A program made the translations under genes and the position numbers. The notes beneath the pieces were generated by a model. It saw nothing but the letters and a program-made list of their open reading frames with translations, was not told the origin of the DNA and did not search any database. From Hemicordylus capensis (lineage: Eukaryota; Chordata; Lepidosauria; Squamata; Cordylidae), in NCBI RefSeq assembly GCF_027244095.1, contig NC_069659.1:31156501-31220500 (forward strand): a DNA stretch of 64,000 nucleotides. The letters are read 5' to 3'. Shown in pieces: positions 55,090-64,000 of this stretch. Position 1 is the stretch's first letter. Every line of letters starts with the position of its first letter.

Positions 55090-57238
55090 GAACAGTGACC
55101 ACAGTGCCATCACATTCAGCATACATGCAGGGAGAGAATCACCAAGGATGTCTAACACGGACATTTTGAATTTCAGAAGAGGAAACTTCTCCAAAATGAG
55201 GTGAAAAGAAAGCTGAAAGGGAAATCCAGGAGAGTCACTTAGCTCCAGAGTGCATGGAGTTTACTCAAAACCACAAATACTAGAAGCCCAGTTAGATTGT
55301 ATACCCAAAAGGAAGAAAGATACCACTAAGTCCAGGAGGATGCCAGCATGGCTCACGGGTACCGTCAAAGAAGCCATAAAAGGGAAGAAGACTTCCTTCC
55401 GAAATCGGAAGGCCTGTCCAAATGAAGAGAACAGAAAGGAACACAAACTCTGGCAAAAGAAATGCAAGGTGACAATAAGGGAGGCAAAAAAGAGAGTTTG
55501 AGGAACACTTAGCCAAAAGTATCAAGAGGAATAACAAAAACTTCTTTAAGTACATCAGAAGCAGGAAACCTGCTAGGGAGGCAGTTGGGCCATTAGACAA
55601 TGAGGGAGTGAAAGGGATTATTAAGGAGGATATGGAGGTTGCAGAGAAGCTAAATAAGTTCTTTGCATCTGTCTTCACGGCAGAGGATACTGAGCATATA
55701 CCTGTTCCTGAACCAGGCTTTTTAGGGATGGAGGCTAGAGAGCTGAATCAGATAGTAGTGACAAGAGAAGATGTACTGGAAAAACTGAAAGCTAACAAAT
55801 CACCAGGGCCGGATGGCATCCATCCAAGAATCCTCAAAGAACTCAAACGTGAAATTGCTGACCTCCTTGCTAAAATTTTCAACTTATCCCTGAAATTGGG
55901 CTCTGTACCAGAGGACTGGAGAGTAGCAAATGTAACACCAATTTTCAAAAAGGGACCCAGGGGCGATCCAGGAAATTACAGGCCAGTTAGCCTAACGTCC
56001 ATTCCAGGCAAATTGATGGAAAGCATCCTCGAGGATAAAATTGTACAGCACCTAGAAGAACCGGCCCTGCTGGGAGTGGCTTCCGCAAAGGTAAATCTTG
56101 CCTCTAAATCTTGCCTCACCAACCTTTTGGACTTCTTTGAGGGTGTCAACGAGTGTGTGGATCAAGGTGATCCAGTTGACATAGTCTACCTGGACTTCCA
56201 AAAAGCTTTTGACAAAGTTCCTCATCAACGACTCCTGAGGAAACTAGGCAGACATGGGATAAGGGGACAGGTACATGTGTGGATTGCTAACTGGTTGAAA
56301 GAATAAATGGAGAGTTTTCACAATGGAGGGAAGTAAGAAGTGGGGTCCTCCAGGGATCTGTACTGGGACCGGTGCTTTTAAATTTATTCATAAATGATCT
56401 AGAAGCAGGGGTAAGTAGCGAGGTGGCCAAATTCTCAGATGATACCAAACTCTTGCGGGTAGTGAAATCCAAAACAGATTGTGAGCAGCTCCAAAAGGAT
56501 CTCTCCAAACTGGGTGAGTGGGCAACAAAATGGCAAATGCAATTCAATGTTAGCAAGTGTAAAGTGATGCACATTGGGATGAAAAACCCCAACTTCTACT
56601 ATATGCTGATGGGATCCGAGCTGTCGGTGACTGACCAGGAGAGGGATCTTGGTGGACACCTCGTTGAAAGTGTCGACTCAATGTGCGGCAGCTGTGAAAA
56701 AGGCAAATTCCATGCTAGGGATCATTAGAAAGGGATTGAAAATAAAACGACTAACATTATAATGCCCTTATACAAAACTATGGTGCGACCACACTTGGAG
56801 TACTGCGTACAATTCTGGTCACCACATCTTAAAAAGGATATTGTTGAACTGGAAAAGTTGCAGAAGAGGGCAACCAAGATGATCAGGGGCCTAGAGCACC
56901 TTTCTTATGAGGCAAGACTACAACACCTGGGGCTTTTTAGCTTAGAAAAAAGACGACTGAGGGGAGACCTGATAGAGGTCTACAAAATCATGCATGGTTT
57001 GGAAAATTTGGAGAGAGAGAAATTCTTTTCCCTCTCACATAACACTAGAACCAGGGGTCACTCAATGAAATTGATTGCCAGAAGGTCTAGGACCAACAAA
57101 CGGAAGTACTTTTTCACACAACGCGTGATCCACTTGTGGAACTCTCTGCCACAGGATGTAGTGACAGCCAACAACTTGGATGGCTTTAAGAGGAGTTTGG
57201 ATAACTTCATGGAGGAGAGGTCCATCAATGGCTTCTAG
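55090..57238 (+). pseudogene. CR1 ORF2, endonuclease end, reverse transcriptase and C-terminus
   Basis: RT motifs in order: NYRPVSLTSIPGKLMESIL (about 55975), VYLDFQKAFDKVPH (about 56185), SGVPQGSVLGP (about 56341), FSDDTKL at the catalytic site (about 56430; FADDT is usual), and WQMQFNVSKCKVMHIG. The C-terminus (56762-57238) is one open 158-codon frame ending MEERSINGF. There are at least three in-frame stops (near 55202, 55499 and 56726) and frame changes near 55500-55600 and 56080-56310. Near 56087-56112 an AAATCTTGCCTC unit is tandemly repeated within the coding sequence. Confidence 0.85.
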
Positions 57239-57587
57239 TCGGAGGGCTGTGGGCCACCTGCAGTCTCAAAAGGCAGGATGGTTCTGAGAACCAGTTGCAG
57301 GGGAGAAATGGCAGGAGACAGGGCACGCCCTCAACTCCTGCTTGTGGCTTCCAGCAGCATCTGGTGGGCCACTGTACGAAACAGGATGCTGGACTAGATG
57401 GGCCTTGGGCCTGATCCAGCAGGGCTGTTCTTATGTTCTTATGGGGAGAAGAAGAGTTGGAGACTGCCTTCTCCCCCATACACCTGTGGGTCGTGCGAAT
57501 ACCTTTACCATGTATTATAGCATTCAAAACACTGCATGTTGCTTATGTGGCTGCAAGGCAGGCCAGTATTATTATTATTGTCTACAG

Positions 57588-57838
57588 CCACCTAATGGTG
57601 CAGTGGGGAAGCAACCTGCCTAGAGAGCAGGAGGCTGTCGGTTTGAATCCCCGCTGGTGTGTTTTCCAGAATATGGGGAACTCCTATATTGGGCAGAAGC
57701 GATACAGGAAGGTGCTGAAAGGCATCATCTCATACTGCGTGGGATAGGGCAATGGTAAACCACTCCTGTACTCTACCAAGAAGACCACATGGCTCTGTGG
57801 TTGCCAGGAGCCAACAGCCACTCAATGGCACAATCTGA
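57588..57838 (+). mobile_element. Sauria SINE, full length
   Basis: CCACCTAATGGTGCAGTGGG head, box B GGTTTGAATCCCCGC, GGCATCATCTCATACTGCG, GGTTGCCAGGAGCCAACAG tail. A 14-bp near-repeat (ACAGCCACCTAATG at 57584, ACAGCCACCTAGTG at 57838) flanks it but overlaps the SINE head. Confidence 0.85.
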
Positions 57839-58139
57839 CAGCCACCTAGTGAATTTCCGGCTAATATGAGACTTGATCCAGTAACATTGTGGATCACAGC
57901 TCATTTTCTTCACCTGTTATTTTACACTAGCTGCTCAGAAGGTAGGTTAGGATCTACTGGTAGTGCTCTGGATGATTTGAAGTAAATTTGCAAGGATTTC
58001 AATTTGCAGTTGGCTTTCAATTGTTTAACAATGGCAACAACAAAAAGGCTGTTTAAAAAAAAAAACAAAAAACTGCTGAAACAAAGAAAGCTTGCAGGGA
58101 AACCAGGAGTGGATTTTGAGACGAAAGGATCTATTGTAT

Positions 58140-59040
58140 TAATTCTCCTCGGTGTGCCTTGGAATGTGAGTCCCAGCACCCAGCTGATATTGGCTGGGCG
58201 GCAGAGGTGCCTGATTGGCTGAGGTGCACCCAGGAGAATTGGTCGGCCAGGCAGCGCCGGAGGCGAGGTGGCGACGGGCCAGGCCGTGGCGGCAGTTGTG
58301 ACGGGTCCGGCTGTGGAGGTGAGGTGAGGCAGTGGGCCCGGCTGCAGAAGCAAGGCAGCAGTGGGTCTGGCCGCAGTGGCGACACTTGGCCCGGCAGCCT
58401 GGGCCCGGCCGGAGATTGGCAGAGGTGGATTAACGTAGTAGCAAGTGTAGCATTTGCTATGGGCCCCGCATTTTTAGGGCCCCACATGCCCAGCTTCCAA
58501 CTGGGAATTAAAGTTAAAACTTTACCTGTTTTATTTGGTCCATGTTAGATAAAATATCCCTTTTCTGCGAAATGTGCCTTGTAAGAGAAGGCCCAGCACA
58601 GCATCTGTCCAGTGGCTGTTGCTGGTGCCTACCACATTTTTCTTTTTAGCGTATGAGCCCTTTGGAGACAGAGAATCATCTCTCCACTCTTCATTTTTCT
58701 ATGTAAACCACTTTGAGAATTTTGATTGGAAAATGGTATATAAATGTTCACTGTTGTAGTAAGTGTGAGTTTGTGGCTTGGTCTCCCATACTCCAAAATA
58801 TAGCAAATGAAAAAATTAAATCACTTTACTATGCAAGTAAATAGTTTATGTTTCAATATTTATGTGCATTTTTTAAAATGTAGGGCCCCTTTATAACATA
58901 TGCTACAGGCCCCGCACTAGTTTAAACCGGCCCTGGAGACTGGGGCAGGTGCGGGGGGAAAGGTAGCCGGCCCCAAAGAGCGAACCGATGCTCTGTCGGG
59001 TGGAGGGGAGGTCGACTAGTGTGAATTCTATTTTGTGCCT
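58140..59040. other. GC-rich stretch with three ATTGG motifs, split by a hAT-type element
   Basis: 58140-58419 and 58936-59040 are GC-rich with degenerate GGCCCGGC-type repeats. ATTGG (inverted CCAAT) occurs near 58189, 58214 and 58238. It could be an old CpG-island promoter or repeat DNA. No TATA box, exon or splice donor can be supported. Confidence 0.35.
58420..58935. mobile_element. hAT-type element, 516 bp, with an L2-tail segment inside
   Basis: Flanks GAGATTGG (58412-58419) and GAGACTGG (58936-58943) agree at 7 of 8. Ends CAGAGGTGGATTAAC and GTTTAAACCGGCCCTG are inverted. An L2-like tail (AGCCCTTTGGAGACAG, ATGGTATATAAATG) occupies about 58585-58757. Confidence 0.8.
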
Positions 59041-59560
59041 GGCTCCAATTGGCGGTCCTCAGGATTCTAGTAAAAAGCTAAGCAGATTCCACAAACCTCA
59101 AGTCTGCCAACTCCTGCTGTATCGTTGTTATCTGAAGAGCTTTATCAAGGCTCCTGTTTAAGAAGAAGAGACGTTCAATTTACTCTAATGCGGCTGTAAT
59201 TTTTCTTTTACTTAAGACAGCTCTAATCCTAATGGCTTTAAAAGTGTATGGTTCCATATTAACGGAACTGTGGACCCTTGGAAATTACATTGTAAAGTAA
59301 GCTTCTTTTTTAAAAATGGATTCATAAATTATTAGGACATGTTTAAAATATGCCATCGATTTCTTGTTACAGTATCCCACAGGGTTGCTATGTGGGCTAG
59401 ATTCAAAGCTTCAGAACAAGATCATGTCAGGGCCAAAGGAGAGTGGAACTTCTGAGCAACCACAAGAGAGGTCTGTAAAGGTTCTGGTAGCAGCTGAGAA
59501 TTTATACTGAACATTTATTTTAATTGTTTTCTGCCTCAATCCATGGTTTTGTATTCACAT
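59041..59560. other. No recognisable features
   Basis: AT-rich, unassigned. Confidence 0.35.
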
Positions 59561-59564
59561 CTCC

Positions 59565-59822
59565 TGCTAACTGAGCAAAGAGGCACCTTTTAAAAGTGGT
59601 GATTATCTTTATTTAGCAGGGGGAGAGCAACTGGCCTTATCCATCCCCAGCACAGCATCCCTCCAGTGGCTGTTGCTGGTGTCTTTCTGATGTTTCCTTT
59701 TTAGATTGTGCCCTTTGATGACAGGGAGCCATTTTATTTATTTCTATCTATGCAAGCCACTTTGAGAACTTTTGTTGAAAAGCGGCATATAAGTATCTAT
59801 CTATCTATCTATCTATCTATCA
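59565..59822 (+). mobile_element. L2-like LINE 3'-end repeat ending in (TATC)n
   Basis: CTGCTAACTGAGCAAAGAGG, CAGCACAGCATCCCTCCAG, AAAAGCGGCATATAAGTATC, then a (TATC)n microsatellite at 59793-59821. Confidence 0.7.
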
Positions 59823-59824
59823 CA

Positions 59825-60960
59825 TTTTTATTCCTCCCAAAACGCAAGTTCTCTGAGCGGTTTACAAGACAATACGACTAATTTGTCGTATTAGTAATAG
59901 TCGTATTAGTCTCCCCACGCATATATCCCACTAGGATCGCAATGTGGGCAACAGATCCACGATTTTTGGGGTGGCCTTTGCTCCTGCTGCCACTAGTCTC
60001 CCTCTGCCTTTGTTGGTGCTGGAAAAGTCACTGCCTGGGTTAATGGCATCACTGTCCTGTGATTGTTGCCGGTGATGATGTAATTAGAATAGCCTTTTGT
60101 TGGTATCCAAGAGGGCAGAGGAAGAGAGGCAGGTGGGTGGCTGTGTGGAGGCAGGCAGGCAAGATGTACCTAGCTCCCCTGGTCCTGGTCCTATGAGGGC
60201 CAACTCTTTGCGTGCCAAGGGTGGAGGAAGGCAGACAGGCAGCTGTGGAGGCAGGCAGTGTGTGGCTCCCCCAGCCCTAGAGCACTGATGACCCGTGTTT
60301 GTTGCATACGGTCACCAATGATAGCTTCACACCTGTGATATCCTGACTAATGCTGTGCTCACGCAAGGACGTTGCGTTCCAGAGTAGTGTTGGGCTATTG
60401 CAAACATATTTGTGCTTGCATACCAAGGTGAGCAACCTGTGGTGGCACACCTTCTATGTTCTGAAGGGAACTTTTGCACAAGAACACAGTTCTGAAAATC
60501 CCCATGATTTCAGTGTTATGTGATCGTGCACTGGTGCAACTTTGTTGCACAAGTGCAGCTTGTGAATGTTCACGATTCTGCATTCAGCAGCAGCTGTCAC
60601 ATACTTACTTGCAACAAATCTCTAGGGCATACCGTGAACTTATTTCATCTTGCCTCATGTTCACTATTGCCTTGTTTCTATTATTCTGATTTTCCTGTGA
60701 ATAGAGGGGGAAACAGGCTTTGCCCTTGTTACATGACAGATGGGCCATATATTTGCCCTTTTAGCTCAAATGTGCCAGTTGTTTTCAAATATCTTATATC
60801 CTCTTTTCAGTAAATGTGAGTAATTGGGGGGGGGGTGTACAAAATGCTGCAGCCGCTCCCATTCAGCAGCACAGGAAAGGAGAGGATTTGTTTCTGGACT
60901 TCAAGTGCTTTGATAAAAAGATGGCTCTCTGAGTGCCATCCAGTGTCCACAAGATGTTAC
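59825..60960. other. Mostly unassigned
   Basis: Starts with an antisense LINE end fragment (CCCAAAACGCAAGTTCTCTG). A small hairpin AATACGAC/GTCGTATT lies near 59873-59895. No gene supported. Confidence 0.35.
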
Positions 60961-60965
60961 TACAA

Positions 60966-61168
60966 GATATTGTCCTGGTTCAATCATTCAAATCTAGGTT
61001 TAAAATGTGAATTATCGGCATTAGTGTGATTGCGTGAACAAACACCAAGGTGGGAATCTGAGACTCATCTCAGGCCATAAACCACCTTGGCATGGGTTCA
61101 CACAATCACACTAATGTCAGTAACTCATGTTAAACCCAGATTTGAAATACTGTGTGAACCAGGCCATT
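60966..61168. repeat. Palindromic element, CCTGGTTCA group
   Basis: CCTGGTTCAATCATTCAAAT on the left and TGTGTGAACCAGGCC on the right. Inner GGCATTAGTGTGATTGCGTG is inverted as CACAATCACACTAATGTC. Confidence 0.7.
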
Positions 61169-61189
61169 GAGTGTCCACCTAATGTGTAA

Positions 61190-61250
61190 CTTTCATGTGG
61201 GCTCTGTGGGCGTCAGGAGTCAGATTCGACTTGATGCTTCACTTTACCTT
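61190..61250 (+). mobile_element. 61-bp Sauria SINE/Bov-B tail with 10-bp TSD
   Basis: TAATGTGTAA at 61180-61189 and 61251-61260. Contains GGGCTCTGTGGGCGTCAGG and CGACTTGATG: an extreme 5' truncation. Confidence 0.8.
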
Positions 61251-61260
61251 TAATGTGTAA

Positions 61261-62265
61261 TGCATCACATCTAACTCAGCCACCCAGAGACTTAAGTTTT
61301 GGGAGGGATATAAATATGTCAAATAACTTCTTAGTCATACTGTACACAAGGATGCACATCCACATGGATGCACATCCACATGGTTGTTGGTTGGTAAATA
61401 TGCAGTGCTATGCTCACCTTGGCATGCTTACAAAAAAAATTAACAGCTGAGAATTGGTCTATGAATGTATGAATTCACCCTAAGTGTGGTGCAAGGCAGT
61501 GGTTTAGTGGTTTAAGAGGTAATTTCTCTTTTTATTGTTTACACGTCTACCTACCAAAAGTAGAAATATTTTTTGCTGCTGTTTTACTAATTGTCTTATT
61601 CTGGCTTTTTATTAGTTAACGCTTTGGAGGAAGGGTAGGCTAAAAATATAGTAAATAAAATATCCACTCAGAGCTTACAGAATATTTATTTTGGGACAGA
61701 TAATAAAAACTTTATTTTGAGTTGCACTTCAATTTAAATATGCCACAATAGAACTATTTTTTTTAAAAACCCAGCTTCACTATTGTTTTCCAGCATTGTT
61801 TTCTGTACAACCAGCATTGTTTTCTGTACAACATATTGCTACTTTAGGCAAACTCTTTCATATTAAGAAGAAAAAAAGCATGGTCTACAAAAACAAACAA
61901 GTTTACAAGATGAAAATTCAAGAGTAGCAGAACATCTTTTGCCCTGTGGTCTTAAGCCACTTTATTTGGAAGTTGACCTACTAATTTCAGAAAACACTGA
62001 ATTCCTAATAGGTCTGCTTAGATGACAGCTCCAAACCCAGGCCAGAACCATGGCACAAGACACTTTGAATTAATGGAGATTGTGGTACAGTCCTGTTTGG
62101 CATATATGGTCCCAAGTTCTAGCCAGTAAAATTAGCAGCTCTCCTCTGATTCTAGTCAAACTCTGTAAGTTTCCATTGGTCAAGAATATAGCTTTAAAAT
62201 AACTCCATTGCTGTGCTACACATGATCTATTCTGAAGAGTGATGAGTTTGAATCACTGTTAAAAA
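61261..62265. other. Mostly unassigned AT-rich DNA
   Basis: Small tandem duplications near 61350-61383 (ATGCACATCCACATGG) and 61786-61832 (CAGCATTGTTTTCTGTACAA). No gene supported. Confidence 0.4.
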
Positions 62266-62432
62266 CCAATCATCATCATCATCATTGAATAATCGAATAA
62301 TAATTATCATCATCATCATGGCACAGCTAGAAAACAAAAAGGAGAGTACTAGTGTAGAAACAACAGAAGAGGAAACTTCCAAGGATGTCCTAGAAAAATC
62401 CTTCATTATTGAGATAATACAGAATACGGTCA

Positions 62433-62710
62433 CTTACACAAGCAAAAACTGTGTTCTACCCGAGTTTGGCAGTTGTGTGTGCTCCCAATTTTGGTTTTCT
62501 GGAAGCAAGGTAGGAGGAAAAGCTACCCAGCTTTTCTTCCTACCTTGCTTCCACACAATCACTTCTACCCAGCTTTTCCTCCTACCTTGCTTCCACACAA
62601 TCACTTCTACCCAGCTTTTCCTCCTACCTTGCTTCCACATAAACAGGATTTGGGAGCACACATAGTTCCCAAACCCAGGTAGAACATAGTTTTTGATTTG
62701 TGTGAATGAC
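62433..62710. mobile_element. Palindromic element with a 42-bp triplication in one arm
   Basis: Left arm about 62433-62524, right arm about 62609-62710 (ACTGTGTTCTACCCGAGTTT against AACCCAGGTAGAACATAGTT). The 42-bp unit starting ACCCAGCTTTTC repeats at 62525, 62567 and 62609. A half copy lies at 49685. Confidence 0.8.
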
Positions 62711-62714
62711 CTCA

Positions 62715-63730
62715 AAGACTGCTTTGCTTGAACACTGCCTAAGAATATCCACTCAAACTGCTTTGGGCCCACTAAGAAAGAAAAAACCTTTCTAGGGCAT
62801 CTTTGCGGTTTTCTATCAAAGCTAGAGAACAAGCAGTACAGAAAAGCTGAAGTATGATAATTGCTACAGTTGATGCTGTAATGGTGGGAACCATCTTACT
62901 AGCAGCTTATGCATGGGAATGCAATGTGAAAAGGAGACAAGGTGGGATTGGGGCAGTCCTAGTTATCTTGAACTAGAATTGCCTGATCCAGCAAGATATC
63001 ACCTTGCCTCCATTTTTGGGATGCATTTGTGGATCTGTCTTCCAATCCAGGTTTCTGGGTACCAAGTGGAAGTGGTACCAAGTGGAAATGGAACAAAAAC
63101 ACATATCCAACACCAAAGAGTGTGCACAGAGCTTCTACACCATGTGCATGTTACCGAACAAGATTGCTAGCTCTGTGAGCACTGATTCTGTGGATGTGGC
63201 AAAACGCAGATCTCCATCACTGAGCATATCTGCCACTGCACCTGAAGTGCTCTGAATGGGCGACATTCAACCCTTTTGCTACTGAATGAATGCAGTCTCT
63301 TGCCTATTGTAATGGAAGGGACAGAGCCATCAAGCTGGAGTCTTAAACCCTTTTTCACAATAGGTTACTGGCCCAGACTAGATTCACCTTTAGTCATTCA
63401 AGACCAGGCCCATTCAGTAGGAGGGACATTAAGTTTGGAGGCAAAACTTTAAATCCAGATTGGCCTGAAATCAGCATGATGGTGATCAGCACTGTCAGGG
63501 CTGATTATCTGATATCAAAGCGGGAAGGATGTCTGAGTGATGGTTGGGGGCACATGACCTTCCGCTGAATATCTCTGCACTAAAGCATCGTTGGAATGTG
63601 TAGAAGAACTGCCAATACTGCACTAAATCAAACCTGGGAGCAATCAGCTTGAACGGTAGAAAGATAAAGACAGGAGGAACCTAGCCTCCACTCCACATTC
63701 CACAGGGCTGATCAGCAGTATTCAACATAT
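62715..63730. other. No recognisable features
   Basis: Open frames (82-85 codons) show no domain; no repeat identified. Confidence 0.35.
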
Positions 63731-63736
63731 CTAATG

Positions 63737-63877
63737 CAGAGCTACACAACTTCAGCCCTCCAGCTGTGGTTATACCACTACAGCTCCTATCATTACTGAC
63801 TATTGGCCACTGTAGCTGGGGATGATGGGAGTTGTAGTCCAACAATAGCCAGAGGGCCAAAGTTGTGCACAGCCCTA
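63737..63877. mobile_element. Hairpin MITE, CAGAGCTACACAACTTC subtype
   Basis: Palindrome with TGATGGGAGTTGTAGTCC core. Flanks ATCTAATG and CTCTAATT agree at 6 of 8. Same subtype as 35384. Confidence 0.75.
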
Positions 63878-64000
63878 CTCTAATTAGATTTGCCGCTAGA
63901 CTGGATTTTGGAATTGTGTACACAGCAACCTTCTGTGCATGCAATTCTCCATCCAGGCAGGAACATCTGCATGAAGATCAGTTCCCATGCATTGTACAGC

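Larger units (their letters stand above)
52775..57442 (+). mobile_element. Near full-length CR1 LINE
   Basis: The order is 5' UTR (about 52775-53273), ORF1 (53274-54176), broken ORF2 (54252-57238) and 3' UTR ending in two TTCTTATG units at about 57427-57442, the usual CR1 terminus. The 5' boundary is estimated because CR1 insertions rarely leave target duplications. ORF1 stops with TGA, and the same frame then stays open through 25 codons into the ORF2 start codon. ORF2 carries an inverted duplication plus several stops and frame changes, so this copy is not autonomous. Confidence 0.9.

Noticed and set aside
57584-57851. 14-bp target duplication around the Sauria SINE
   Set aside because: The repeated ACAGCCACCTA overlaps the SINE head, so it cannot be separated from the element's own sequence.
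62285-62665. 14-residue repeat protein
   Set aside because: The repeat is the 42-bp triplication in a transposon arm; there is no promoter, domain or conserved start.
1-64000. CRISPR array, bacterial operon or phage genes
   Set aside because: No regularly spaced direct repeats with unique spacers and no bacterial gene structure; all evidence points to a reptile genome.

Overview
This is vertebrate nuclear DNA, most likely from a squamate reptile (lizard or snake). The case rests on the repeats: Sauria-type SINEs carrying a Bov-B tail, a Bov-B LINE 3' end, many CR1 copies with the TTCTTATG terminus, L2-clade LINE ends, MIR-like SINEs, and a very dense population of short hAT-type transposons. 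I recognise no host protein-coding gene, rRNA gene, functional tRNA gene or CRISPR array. Almost all open frames are short and fall in repeats or in unremarkable AT-rich DNA. The window reads as intergenic or intronic sequence.

The main coding object is a near full-length CR1 LINE at about 52.8-57.4 kb on the plus strand. Its 300-codon ORF1 is intact (paired CxxC motifs followed by an SGNH/GDSL-type esterase domain). Its ORF2 (endonuclease and reverse transcriptase) is broken. The most striking break is a 107-bp inverted duplication: the start region of ORF2 has been copied in reverse orientation into the endonuclease domain, 635 bp away. At least six other CR1 3' fragments are scattered at 13.9, 16.2, 31.6, 42.9, 48.5 and 52.4 kb.

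Region by region: 0-6 kb holds palindromic and hAT-type elements and a solo LTR with a perfect 5-bp duplication. 6-13 kb is mostly AT-rich and unassigned, with MIR remnants, two larger hAT-type elements and a SINE-in-SINE nest. 13-20 kb has CR1, Bov-B and a minus-strand L2 copy carrying a transposon insertion. 20-32 kb has compound SINEs and L2 tails. 32-45 kb has nested insertions (hAT in Sauria SINE, hAT in compound SINE, Sauria SINE in L2, fold-back element in compound SINE). 45-52 kb has L2, a second solo LTR inside a SINE, CR1, and a GC-rich stretch of serial hairpins. 52.8-57.4 kb is the long CR1. 57-64 kb has SINEs, a hAT-type element in a GC-rich stretch, and a palindromic element with a 42-bp triplication.

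The commonest SINE appears to be a compound: a 5S-rRNA-like module, then a tRNA-like module, then a shared tail. The commonest DNA elements are hairpins built on one shared core of about 20 bp but with several different terminal sequences. LINEs plausibly supplied the retrotransposition machinery for the SINEs (the Bov-B tail matches the Sauria SINE tail). No autonomous hAT transposase is visible. I found no demonstrable new cellular system; the findings below are unusual element architectures. All family names come from memory of sequence patterns, without any database search.
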